Source: CAIWHR01 sp039915505
Lineage (GTDB): Bacteria > Pseudomonadota > Gammaproteobacteria > Burkholderiales > Casimicrobiaceae
NCBI GenBank assembly: GCA_039915505.1
Contig: JBDSND010000173.1
Location: forward strand, 1 to 32,202
Length of the DNA: 32,202 nt
Direction: 5' to 3'
The translations under genes and the position numbers were made by a program. Below the pieces are notes generated by a model. It was not told where the DNA came from. It did not search any database and saw only the letters and a program-made list of their open reading frames with translations. Positions 6,375 to 14,043 of this stretch are shown piece after piece (position 1 is the stretch's first letter; each line of letters starts with the position of its first letter).

Positions 6375-7102
6375 TCGAAGCAGCGACACGGACGTACACC
6401 GCCAACTCCCGCGCCGACAGCGAGAAGCGGCTCAAGGAATTCGCTCCCTTGGTGCGGCGCATGGCGCACCATCTCGCGGCCAAGCTGCCGGCGAGCGTGG
6501 AGATCGACGACATCATCCAGGCCGGCATGATCGGCCTCATGGACGCGGCGACGCGCTACCAGGAGGGGCAGGGGGCGCAGTTCGAGACCTTCGCGACCCA
6601 GCGCATCCGCGGCGCGATGCTCGACGAGCTACGTCAGAACGACTGGCTACCACGCAGCACGCGCAAGAGCCTGCGGCGTATCGAGTCCGCCGTGCACCGT
6701 CTCGAGCAGAAGCTCGGCCGCGCGCCGACGGAAACCGAGATCGCCCGAGAGATCGGCGAATCCCTCGAGTCCTATCAGGCGCTGCTGCAGGAAGCGCGAG
6801 GTCACGAGCTCCTGCACCTCGAGGATTTCGGCCGCGAGGACGACGACGACTACCTCGATCGGCATTGTCCGGATAACCGCTCCAACCCACTGGCCCTGTT
6901 CCAGGATGCGCGCTTTCGCGGGGCACTGGTGAAGGCCATCGAGCACCTGCCGGAGCGCGAGAAGCTGCTAATGGGGCTCTACTACGAGCAGGACATGAAC
7001 TTCAAGGAGATCGCAGCAGTGCTCGAGGTCTCTGAGTCGCGGGTCTGCCAGCTCCACAGCCAGGCGGTCGCCCGCCTGCGCGCCAAGCTCCGCGACTGGT
7101 AA
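6371..7102 (+). CDS. fliA: Flagellar sigma factor FliA (sigma-28)
   Basis: FliA directs RNA polymerase to late flagellar and chemotaxis promoters and is held by the anti-sigma factor FlgM. The 243-residue product is full length. Region 2 (about 25-95) contains LVRRMAHHLAAKLP, EIDDIIQAGMIGLMDA and FETFATQRIRGAMLDELR. Region 3 follows at about 100-150. Region 4 (about 185-240) has LPEREKLLMGLYYEQDMNFK and EVSESRVCQLHSQAVARLR, the helix-turn-helix for the minus-35 element. The ATG at 6371 overlaps the stop of the flhB-flhG chimera by 4 bp. No lesion is visible. flgM is not in this window. Confidence 0.95.
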   Translation: MIEAATRTYTANSRADSEKRLKEFAPLVRRMAHHLAAKLPASVEIDDIIQAGMIGLMDAATRYQEGQGAQFETFATQRIRGAMLDELRQNDWLPRSTRKSLRRIESAVHRLEQKLGRAPTETEIAREIGESLESYQALLQEARGHELLHLEDFGREDDDDYLDRHCPDNRSNPLALFQDARFRGALVKAIEHLPEREKLLMGLYYEQDMNFKEIAAVLEVSESRVCQLHSQAVARLRAKLRDW

Positions 7103-7119
7103 CGGATCATCGCAGCCGC

Positions 7120-7148
7120 GGCCCTCCCGCCGCCCTGCGCGGGAGGCC
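7120..7148 (+). terminator. Hairpin after fliA
   Basis: GGCCCTCCCGC (7120-7130) pairs with GCGGGAGGCC (7139-7148) around an 8-nt loop, with one bulged C. It begins 17 bp after the fliA stop and lies before the promoter-like site of motC. There is no T-run, so a terminator role is probable but not proved by the sequence. Confidence 0.5.
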
Positions 7149-7159
7149 GATCGCTGCCG

Positions 7160-7187
7160 TAAACCATGCAGGTTAATCTTCCGATAC
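7160..7187 (+). promoter_or_regulatory. Sigma-28-like promoter upstream of motC
   Basis: TAAA at 7160-7163 is followed after 16 nt by TCCGATAC (7180-7187), one base off GCCGATA over the first seven positions. The 16-nt spacing equals that of the better site upstream of fliS. The expected start of transcription (about 7193) falls almost on the motC ATG at 7195, so a transcript from here would have practically no leader. That either lowers confidence or implies leaderless translation. Confidence 0.45.
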
Positions 7188-7194
7188 CGCGGCG

Positions 7195-7567
7195 ATGGAC
7201 ATACTGAGCATCGTGGGTTTGACGCTAGCAGCCGTGGCCATCCTGGGCGGGCAGTGGCTCGAGGGCGGACACGTCGCGTCGCTCGCGCAGCTCACGGCAT
7301 TCACGATCGTGGTCGGCGGCACGCTGGCGGCAGTCATGGTGCAAAGTCCCTGGCCGACGTTCGTCGCGGGCCTGCGCATCGCCCGCTGGGTGGTGCAGCC
7401 GCCGCCGGTCGATGACCGGGCGACCATCGGGCGGATCATCCATTGGGCGGGGCTGGCGCGAAAGGACGGCATGCTAGCGCTGGGGTAGTCGCTGCCCGGC
7501 GTGGACGATTCCTTCGTCAGGAACGGCCTGCAGATGCTGGTCGACGGGTTCGAGCCGAGCATCGCGG
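7195..7567 (+). pseudogene. motC: Second stator protein MotC (MotA family), truncated with internal stop
   Basis: The frame starts MDILSIVGLTLAAVAILGG and continues WLEGGHVASL, FTIVVGGTLAAVMVQSPWP and IIHWAGLARKDGMLAL, the conserved N-terminal part of the MotC/PomA-type stator. A TAG at 7486-7488 interrupts it. The same frame then resumes with DDSFVRNGLQMLVDGFEPSI, still MotC, before all similarity ends near 7566. The remaining 120 or so residues with the third and fourth membrane helices are missing. The sequence runs directly into the tail of motD, indicating a deletion across the motC-motD boundary plus a nonsense mutation. Confidence 0.85.
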
Positions 7568-7673
7568 GCGCAATCGTCGGGTGACCTTGCTCATCCTGAG
7601 CGACGGCGTCGGTGAAGCCGACGCTGATGGCATGGTGAGCGCGGCTCTGCCGGTGCAGGGTGCGCAGCGCTGA
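7566..7673 (+). pseudogene. motD: MotD (OmpA-like stator partner) C-terminal stump
   Basis: In the frame one base off from motC, the codons GRNRRVTLLILSDG match the end of the OmpA-like peptidoglycan-binding domain of MotD/MotB proteins, where the G-R-x-x-N-R-R-V signature closes the domain. About 20 more codons follow to the TGA at 7671-7673. All earlier parts of MotD (membrane anchor, plug, most of the OmpA domain) are missing. There is no start codon of its own. The 180 bp after it, up to 7853, contain no gene I recognise. Confidence 0.75.
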
Positions 7674-7853
7674 GTGTTCCGAATCGGAAGTTCGTGAATG
7701 CGCACGACGGCTGTGGCGGTGCTCAAACCGCGAAAACGGTGCGCAGCAAGGGGCTAGCCGCAGGGAATGTCGAGAACCTTCGCAAGGCGATCGACGCGGC
7801 AGCGCGCCGTTTCTCGGACGTTTTTGTGTGCAGCGAACGTTCAATTCGGGACA

Positions 7854-9284
7854 TTAGCGCGTCGGGGGCGAGGCGCTCGGCGCCAAATCCGTCTTGGCGT
7901 GCGCCAGCAGCCTCGCGGCGGCGAACAGCGACCGGTCAAGGAGCGGCGCGGCGAGGAGGTAGGGGACGATCATGACCAGCGCCCACCAGCCGCCGAGTCC
8001 CAGGTAATGCCATGCTGTCAGCGTCACGGCGGCGCATGCCAGGGGTGCCAGGATGAGATGCATCGGCGGCGGCGCTGCGCCGCGCCGGCGCGCGCTGTCG
8101 TGCGACACGAGCCACACCACGAGCGCGCCGGCTACCGCCGCGAGGGCGAAGCCGGTCGCCCCCGATGACCGGCCCAGCAACGCCCCGAGAACGACGGTGG
8201 CGCCGAGCCCGGCGAGCTGGGCAGTGAGCAGGTTCACCTGGGCGCCGCGCGCGACCAGTCCCCAGCGGGCATGGCCTGAAACGAGCACCACCGGTAGCAC
8301 CCATGCCAGAACCTGCAGCGTGCGCGCCGCTGGTGCGAGCTTGGCACCGAACGCCGTGACCATGATTTCCCGCGCCACGAGGGTGATTGCAAGGGCGGCC
8401 AGCACCCCGGTCCACGCCGTGATCCGACACGACGCCGACATCACCGCCGCGTGGCGAGCGTCGGTGCGGAGCGCGCCGCGGGCAATGGAGGGATAGAGGC
8501 TGTAGTGATACAGGTAGCTGAAAACTAGCAACGAGCCGACGATCCGGGCCGAGGCCGCGAGCCATGCGGTTGCGGTGGCGCCGGCGATCGGCACGCTCAT
8601 GAACAGCGGCGCGAAGTGGTGGAGCGTGAGCACGATGTTGCCAAGCGCCACGACCGCTGCCTCGCGCGCCAGCGGTCCCAGTCCCGTCAGGGAGCCCCGG
8701 ATCCGCACCGGGGTGATGGCGCGATGCTGCACGTAGAGGCAGTACGCCGTCATGGCTGCGGTGCCGGCGAGGTCTGCGGCACCGGTCGCAGCCAGCGACT
8801 GCGGCGCATGCACCCACACCATCACCACCGCAGCGAACACCGCGGCCTTGACCAGCTGGGCCAACGCGGCCTCGCCCATGCGCTCCTGGGCCTGCAGGAG
8901 CCACTCCTGGCGCCAGGGAATGGCGAGAAGGCCCAGGGCAAAAAGCCACGCCAGGGTCGGCGTGACCAAGCCGTGGCTGAAGTACACGGCCGCCAGCACC
9001 ATGAGCGGCACCGCAGCGACGGCGAGCGCCAGCCGCGCCCATGGAATCTGCAGGACCAGCCGGGGTAGCTCGGCGGGCGACCGCGCCACGTGGCGCACGG
9101 CCACCACTCCGAACCCTCCTTCGACCAGCGCCCCGAACAGCAGTGCGAGGCCGACGACGTACTCGACGGCCGCGTAGCCCGCGGGATCGAGCGCTCGGGC
9201 CAGCCAGGCGAAGGCGACGAAGCCGAGCACCTTGCCGGCGATCTGTCCCCCGGCAAGCACCGCATAGTCACGAAACAGCTTCAT
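7854..9284 (-). CDS. Wzx-type polysaccharide flippase (MOP superfamily)
   Basis: The 476-residue product is a polytopic inner-membrane protein with about 12 to 14 hydrophobic segments. It starts with MKLFRDYAVLAGGQIAGKVL and LARALDPAGYA, the typical opening of oligosaccharide-repeat flippases of the polysaccharide transport family. These move undecaprenyl-diphosphate-linked glycan units from the cytoplasmic to the periplasmic face. Charged loops such as PWRQEWLLQAQERMGEAA follow the fourth or fifth helix, as in the family. The frame is open upstream to 9440, but that part belongs to a flavoprotein relic, so ATG 9284 is chosen. The gene lies on the strand opposite most of the glycan genes. The exact substrate cannot be told. 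Confidence 0.82.
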   Translation of the reverse strand: MKLFRDYAVLAGGQIAGKVLGFVAFAWLARALDPAGYAAVEYVVGLALLFGALVEGGFGVVAVRHVARSPAELPRLVLQIPWARLALAVAAVPLMVLAAVYFSHGLVTPTLAWLFALGLLAIPWRQEWLLQAQERMGEAALAQLVKAAVFAAVVMVWVHAPQSLAATGAADLAGTAAMTAYCLYVQHRAITPVRIRGSLTGLGPLAREAAVVALGNIVLTLHHFAPLFMSVPIAGATATAWLAASARIVGSLLVFSYLYHYSLYPSIARGALRTDARHAAVMSASCRITAWTGVLAALAITLVAREIMVTAFGAKLAPAARTLQVLAWVLPVVLVSGHARWGLVARGAQVNLLTAQLAGLGATVVLGALLGRSSGATGFALAAVAGALVVWLVSHDSARRRGAAPPPMHLILAPLACAAVTLTAWHYLGLGGWWALVMIVPYLLAAPLLDRSLFAAARLLAHAKTDLAPSASPPTR

Positions 9285-9484
9285 GGCCCCGCTAGGCGGG
9301 ACCGCCCGGCCGAAGTCGACGCCGAGGACGGGGGCGGCATGGCGCGGAATGCCCGAGCGGATCGGCAAGACTCCGGGCCCGCCGGCCGCACAGCCGTGGC
9401 GACGCCCGCCGGGCCGCAACCGACGATTGCGATGTCGCAATCCAGGGTGGTCGAGGGGGCGTGATCGGTGATGGCGTGGATCAT
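9285..9484 (-). pseudogene. N-terminal relic of an FAD-dependent oxidoreductase
   Basis: An ATG at 9484 starts MIHAITDHAPSTTLDCDI, followed by AIVGCGPAGVATAV, a clear Rossmann dinucleotide-binding motif (G-x-G-x-x-G) with a 16-residue lead. After that the frame turns into low-complexity Arg/Pro/Ser sequence and stops at 9281. A neighbouring frame carries AAPVLGVDFGRAVP, which may be the continuation after a frameshift. The reading frame is thus about 35 credible codons of a flavoprotein, followed directly by the flippase start. It is most likely the stump of a deleted dehydrogenase or halogenase-like gene. Confidence 0.55.
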
Positions 9485-9683
9485 CGGGATACGACGACCA
9501 CCCGCGGCCCGAGTCGTGGAACTGCCCGCACGTTACGCGCGGCGGACCGCGGGCGCAAGCCTACCATGGCCAACCGGAAGTTCGACTCCAGCCGACGGCG
9601 GCAGGGGCTTAAGCCGTGCGAAAATCCACCCCCATGCCCATCCCTGCAAGCGCCCTTAAGGCCATGTTCGAACCCGTGCACGC

Positions 9684-10610
9684 ATGGTGAATGCCGTGGA
9701 GGCTATGCCTGTCGACGGTGCCCGTCCGACGCGGCGCGCTCAGGTGGCGATCGTGATCCCGGCCTTCAACGAGGAGGGCGCGGTGCATGCGACGGTCTGC
9801 GAAGTGCGCGAAGCGCTCGGCGCGGCAGGCATCAGCCACGAGATCGTGGTCGTGGACGACGGATCGACCGACGGCACCCGCGCTGAGGCCGCCCGCAGCG
9901 GTGCGCGGGTGATCGGTTGTGACGCCAACGTAGGGTATGGCCATGCACTCAAGCTTGGCATTGCCACGAGCGACGCGGCACTGATCGGCATACTCGATGC
10001 TGACGGCACTTATCCACCGAAGGCGTTGCCAGCGATGATCGCATTGGCGGCGCGGGCCGACATGGTGGTGGGGGACCGTGGCCGGAGCATGAACAACGTT
10101 CCGTTCATCCGTCGACCCGCCAAGTGGATCCTCAAACTGCTAGCGAGCGTACTCGCGCGGCGCCGCATCGACGACGTCAACTCGGGCCTGCGGGTCTTCC
10201 ATCGCCGCGCCGTCGATCGCTTCGTCCCGCTGTTGCCGGACGGCTACTCGTTCACCACCACCATCACCCTGTGCATGCTGGCATCGGACCTGACTGTCGT
10301 GTACTACCCGATCCATTACGGACGGCGGATCGGTCATTCCAAGATTCGCGCCCGGCACTTCTTCAAATTCGTGTTCCTGGTGCTGCGGCTCACCCTCATC
10401 TTTCAGCCGCTGCGAATCTTCCTGCCGCTTGCGTCGGGCCTCCTGGCGGCCGGAATCGCCCATGCGCTGTATCGCGATGCCCTGCTTGATCCACCGCCGG
10501 TGGCCCTGTTCGCCGGCGCTGCGGGCATAGCGGTCGCCTCGCTCGGGCTGTGGGCCAATCGCCATGCCCGCATGCACGCACCGGGGCGTGCCGGTCCGGG
10601 TGATCGATGA
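9684..10610 (+). CDS. GT2 glycosyltransferase, polyprenyl-phosphate (DPM1/ArnC-like) type
   Basis: The 308-residue product has a GT-A fold start VAIVIPAFNEEGAV, then IVVVDDGSTDGT (Asp58-Asp59) and the metal-binding ILDADGTYPP (Asp105, Asp107). RRIDDVNSGLRVFHR and GYSFTTTITL are typical of dolichol-phosphate-mannose-synthase-like enzymes that load a sugar onto a polyprenyl phosphate. Two hydrophobic segments at the C-terminus (about 235-258 and 270-292) anchor it in the membrane. ATG at 9684 is used; a second at 9705 begins MPVDGARPT and is equally possible. The gene is followed after 16 bp by an LPG-synthase-type membrane protein. Donor and acceptor are unknown. Confidence 0.85.
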   Translation: MVNAVEAMPVDGARPTRRAQVAIVIPAFNEEGAVHATVCEVREALGAAGISHEIVVVDDGSTDGTRAEAARSGARVIGCDANVGYGHALKLGIATSDAALIGILDADGTYPPKALPAMIALAARADMVVGDRGRSMNNVPFIRRPAKWILKLLASVLARRRIDDVNSGLRVFHRRAVDRFVPLLPDGYSFTTTITLCMLASDLTVVYYPIHYGRRIGHSKIRARHFFKFVFLVLRLTLIFQPLRIFLPLASGLLAAGIAHALYRDALLDPPPVALFAGAAGIAVASLGLWANRHARMHAPGRAGPGDR

Positions 10611-10626
10611 TGCCGGCCGTGCGGGC

Positions 10627-11637
10627 ATGAGCGCACCTGCGGATGCGACACGCCGGCGCCTCCCTGTTGCATGGCTGGCGCGGTTGGCGCTCTCGGCCCT
10701 GGTGCTGCTGGTCCTGTTCCACTGGATTCCGGTCGGCGACGTGTGGGCGCAGGCACGCCGGCTTGCACCGGCGGTGTGGGTGAGCGCGCTCGTCGTGTTC
10801 CTCGCCGGTCACGCGGCCGCGGCGGCCAAGTGGCGGCTGCTGATCGGGCATGGTGTGTCCTTCACCCACGCCTTCCAGGCGCACCTCGGGGGCCTCGCGG
10901 CGAATCTCTGCCTGCCCGGCCTCGCGAGTGGTGACGTCGTGCGCGCCGGGCTGGTGTTCAACGAGGCGCAGGATCGATCGCGGCTGGTCATCGGCTCGAT
11001 AGCCGACCGGCTGCTCGACATGCTCGGACTGCTGATCTTCGCCGCCCTCGGCGCCGTGCTCGTCTGGCGCCCCGAGTACGGCGAGCATGGCATGTTCACG
11101 TGGTTCCTGGCGGCGAGCGTCATCGGCGTACTGGCCTTGCTCGTAGCGTTCGCGCTGCTGTCCCGGCTTGCCAACCGCCTGGTGCAGCCGTTGAGCGGAA
11201 CCCGCGGCATTCGCGGCGCGATCGTGCGGGCGATCGGGGTCGCGGCGGCCCTGTCGCACGAGCCCAGCCGGCTGCTTCTGTGCCTCGGCATTTCCATGCT
11301 CGTGCAGGCGACCTTTATCGTCATCAACATCGTTTTCGCGACCGAACTCGACGTCACCGCGCCGTGGGCCGCATGGTTCTTCGCCTGGTCCAGCGCGAAG
11401 ATCGTGGCCGTCGCGCCGGTGAGCCTGGGTGGTCTGGGGGTACGCGAAGCCGCGCTCGCGCAGCTGCTCGCTCCTTTCGGTGCCGACCCCTCCCAGGTGA
11501 TCGCGATCGGCCTCGTGTGGCAGACGGTCCTCTATGCGAGCGGACTGCTGGGCGCCCTGGCGCTGCTGGTGTGGAAGCCCGCGCGCGCGCCTGCCGGGCC
11601 GGTGCTGGCGGCCGATCGTGCGGAGCGCGCACCGTGA
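10627..11637 (+). CDS. LPG-synthase-TM (UPF0104/YbhN-like) integral membrane protein
   Basis: The 336-residue product has about eight hydrophobic helices and family landmarks: AAAAKWRLLIGHGVSF after the second helix, LGGLAANLCLPGLASGDVVR, DRSRLVIGSIADRLLDMLGL, and KIVAVAPVSLGGLGVREAAL near the C-terminus. This membrane domain, without a catalytic aminoacyl-transferase part, is frequent in glycan loci next to DPM1-type GT2 genes. It is thought there to take part in lipid-linked sugar transfer or transport. ATG at 10627 follows the GT2 stop by 16 bp. The next flavoprotein frame could start at a GTG overlapping this gene's TGA. Confidence 0.83.
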   Translation: MSAPADATRRRLPVAWLARLALSALVLLVLFHWIPVGDVWAQARRLAPAVWVSALVVFLAGHAAAAAKWRLLIGHGVSFTHAFQAHLGGLAANLCLPGLASGDVVRAGLVFNEAQDRSRLVIGSIADRLLDMLGLLIFAALGAVLVWRPEYGEHGMFTWFLAASVIGVLALLVAFALLSRLANRLVQPLSGTRGIRGAIVRAIGVAAALSHEPSRLLLCLGISMLVQATFIVINIVFATELDVTAPWAAWFFAWSSAKIVAVAPVSLGGLGVREAALAQLLAPFGADPSQVIAIGLVWQTVLYASGLLGALALLVWKPARAPAGPVLAADRAERAP

Positions 11638-11705
11638 CGTGCGCGAGCCCGCCGGCAACTGCGGCCGCGCCGGACGCGCGATCTGCCGCGCTCGGATCGC
11701 ACGCC

Positions 11706-13121
11706 ATGGCGAACGTCACCGTGCTCGGCGCTGGGCCGGCGGGCGTGGGGGCCGCGTACTGGCTCGCCCGTAGCGGCAGGGCGAGCGTGCTGGCACTCGA
11801 ACGCCAGGCGCAGGTCGGCGGCAACTCCGGCAGCTTCGTGCTCGATGGCGTGCACTGCGACTACGGCAGTCACCGTCTCCACCCCGCCAGCGAGCCGCAC
11901 GTGCTCGAGGCGATCCAGGGGGCGCTCGGCGAGGACCTGCTGTGGCGCCCGCGTCATGGCCGTATCCGGTTGCAGGGCCGCTGGATCCATTTTCCGCTCC
12001 AGCCGGTGGATCTTCTCTCCCGCCTCCCGGTGCGCTTTGCCGCGGCGCTCCTGCGCGATGCCCTCGGCAAGCCGCTGCGCAGGATGCCGCCAGGCGAGGC
12101 GAGCTTCGCGAGCGTCCTGCGCCATGGGCTCGGTCGGACGCTCAGCGAGAGCTTCTACTTTCCGTACGTGACCAAGCTCTGGGCACTGCCTCCGGACGAG
12201 CTCGCGGTGACCCTGGCGCGCCGACGCGTATCGGGCAACTCGCTCTCGCGCATCGCGCTGAAGATCGTCCGCCAGGTTCCCGGGTTCAGGGGGCCGCGGA
12301 CCGGCGGATTCTACTATCCCCGAACGGGCTTCGGCGCGATCAGCGTGGCGCTGCGAACGCGCGCGGAGGCGTCCGGCGCGCACTTCGCCATGAATGCCCA
12401 GGTGCGCGCGATCGAGCACCACGATGGCCATGTGCGCGCGGTGCGCTGGGAAGCGGACGGTACGCTGCATCGCCGCGAATCGGCTGCCGTCTGGTCGACG
12501 ATTCCGATCACCGCCTTGGTCCGGCTCGCCGAGCCCGCGGCGCCGGCGGCCGTTCTCGCGGCGGCTGAGCGCATCCGCTTTCGCGGCATGATCCTCGTCT
12601 ACCTCGTACTCGAGCAGGACCGCTTCACCGAGTACGACGCCCATTACTTTCCCGAGGCCTCCGTGCCCATCGCCCGGCTCTCGGAGCCCAAGAACTACTC
12701 CGCCGCGCAAGAGCCGGCCGGGCTCACCGTGCTGTGCGCGGAGTTGCCGAGTGATCCGGGGGATGCATGGTGGCCGTTGGGCGATGCCGAGCTCGGGACG
12801 ATGCTGTGCGAGTGGCTCGGTTCGGTAGGGCTGCCGGTGCGCGCGAAAGTGCGGAGAACCGTGACCCGCCGCCTGGCGTACGCGTATCCCGTCTACGATC
12901 GGGCCTTCGAGCCGGCACTGGCGACGCTCGACCACTGGGTGGGCAGCATCGACGGACTGCTCACGTTCGGCCGCCAGGGACTGTTTGCCCACGACAATAC
13001 CCATCACGCCCTCGCGATGGCGCATGCCGCTGTCGACTGCCTCGGGGCAGACGGCCGATTCGACGCCGAGCGCTGGCAGGCCTATCGCCGCGTGTTCGAG
13101 ACTCACGTGGTGGAGGACTGA
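11706..13121 (+). CDS. FAD-dependent oxidoreductase (protoporphyrinogen oxidase / UGM-like)
   Basis: From ATG 11706 the 471-residue product begins with a dinucleotide-binding motif VTVLGAGPAGVGAAYWLA and, after the second strand, LERQAQVGGNSGSF. FDYGSH-like HCDYGSHRLHP follows. FSYPYVTKLW-like sequence FYFPYVTKLWALPPDEL and GGFYYPRTGFGAISVAL match the flavin amine-oxidase/UDP-galactopyranose-mutase-like proteins often found in polysaccharide loci. The C-terminal part ends with NTHHALAMAHAAVD, the FAD-contact helix. It probably oxidises or isomerises a sugar or lipid-linked intermediate. The substrate is unknown. An alternative GTG start at 11634 overlaps the previous stop (GTGA) and would add 24 residues. 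The stop overlaps the next start by one base (TGATG). Confidence 0.8.
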   Translation: MANVTVLGAGPAGVGAAYWLARSGRASVLALERQAQVGGNSGSFVLDGVHCDYGSHRLHPASEPHVLEAIQGALGEDLLWRPRHGRIRLQGRWIHFPLQPVDLLSRLPVRFAAALLRDALGKPLRRMPPGEASFASVLRHGLGRTLSESFYFPYVTKLWALPPDELAVTLARRRVSGNSLSRIALKIVRQVPGFRGPRTGGFYYPRTGFGAISVALRTRAEASGAHFAMNAQVRAIEHHDGHVRAVRWEADGTLHRRESAAVWSTIPITALVRLAEPAAPAAVLAAAERIRFRGMILVYLVLEQDRFTEYDAHYFPEASVPIARLSEPKNYSAAQEPAGLTVLCAELPSDPGDAWWPLGDAELGTMLCEWLGSVGLPVRAKVRRTVTRRLAYAYPVYDRAFEPALATLDHWVGSIDGLLTFGRQGLFAHDNTHHALAMAHAAVDCLGADGRFDAERWQAYRRVFETHVVED

Positions 13122-13900
13122 TGGCCGCAAGAAACGACGCCGCGGTGCCGGTGCTGACCTACCATTCGATTTCTGCCTCCGACGGTCCCACGAGCATTCC
13201 GCCGGGAATCTTCCGAATGCAGCTCGAAGTGCTTGCCGAGCGCGGTTATAGCGGCTTCACGGAAGACGAATTCATCGCCTGGCAGCGTGGGGCTGCCTGC
13301 AACGGACGACGGGTCTTGCTGACGTTTGACGATGCCTTTGCCGATTTTGCCGAGATTGCTCATCCTCTGCTTCGCGCGCACGGATTCACGGCTTTGGTGT
13401 TCGTCCCCACGGGCGCAGTGGGCGGTCGCGAGAGCTGGTCCGGCGCCAACGGTCAGTCGCGCCGGTTGCTCGACTGGAAAACCATCGCTGCCCTCGCTGG
13501 GGACGGGACTTCCTTCGGGGGCCATGGGGTCGATCACGAGGATCTGACTCGCATGGATGAAAAGGCGCGCCGCGGTGCACTGGCCGCCTGCGCGACCAAG
13601 CTTGCCGAGCAATTGGGCGTGCGCACGCGCAGCTTCGCGCCACCCTACGGCCGTGCTAATGCAGCCGTGCGTGTCGACATCGGCCGGGTGTTCGATGTGG
13701 CGTTCGGAACCTCGCTCGACCGCGCGACCTGCCGAAGCAATTCACTTGATCTGCCGCGGATCGAAATGCATTATTTCCGGAACCCGCGCCGATGGCGAGC
13801 TTTCCTCGACGATGCGCGGTCATATTTCCTGATGCGGCGCCTGCTGCGCGCGGCGCGGGAGGGAGGAGCGGGTCTTCTGCGATGGGGAGGAGAGCGGTGA
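13121..13900 (+). CDS. Polysaccharide deacetylase (NodB/CE4 family)
   Basis: The 259-residue product carries the NodB homology motifs: VPVLTYHSIS at the N-terminus, motif 1 LLTFDDAFADF with the catalytic/metal Asp pair, a metal-binding GGHGVDHEDL (motif 2), and SFAPPYGRAN (motif 3). These zinc-type enzymes remove N- or O-acetyl groups from sugars. There is no obvious signal peptide, so it may act on lipid-linked precursors in the cytoplasm, or be exported by a route not visible here. ATG 13121 overlaps the flavoprotein stop. The last seven codons lie within the first copy of a 69-bp tandem repeat, so the C-terminus may have been altered by that duplication. Confidence 0.87.
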   Translation: MAARNDAAVPVLTYHSISASDGPTSIPPGIFRMQLEVLAERGYSGFTEDEFIAWQRGAACNGRRVLLTFDDAFADFAEIAHPLLRAHGFTALVFVPTGAVGGRESWSGANGQSRRLLDWKTIAALAGDGTSFGGHGVDHEDLTRMDEKARRGALAACATKLAEQLGVRTRSFAPPYGRANAAVRVDIGRVFDVAFGTSLDRATCRSNSLDLPRIEMHYFRNPRRWRAFLDDARSYFLMRRLLRAAREGGAGLLRWGGER

Positions 13901-14018
13901 AGTCGACATCATCCACGTCGCGTCCAAGACGATCGTCTCCTGGCAGCGCGATGGGGAGGAGAGCGGTGAAGTCCACATCATCCACGTCGCTTCCAAGACG
14001 ATCGTCTCCTGGCAGCGC
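13881..14018. repeat. Two-copy 69-bp tandem repeat
   Basis: Units at 13881-13949 and 13950-14018 start GATGGGGAGGAGAGCGGTGA and differ at only two positions (C/G at 13905 against 13974 and G/T at 13922 against 13991, counted by eye). Each contains the palindrome GACGATCGTC (13928-13937 and 13997-14006). The first copy holds the stop codon of the deacetylase. The period is a multiple of three. In one plus frame both units read through without stop as a 23-residue repeat, but no start or family was found. Confidence 0.85.
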
Positions 14019-14043
14019 GGCGATCGCGTCCCGCTGATACTGC

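Noticed and set aside
5217..7673. Programmed frameshifting as an explanation of the broken frames
   Set aside because: The lesions include large deletions and in-frame stops in several genes, without slippery heptamers at the frame changes.
13881..14037. Possible protein repeat of 23 residues encoded by the tandem repeat
   Set aside because: Readable in one frame but lacks a start, a family match and codon support; the region lies between two clear genes.
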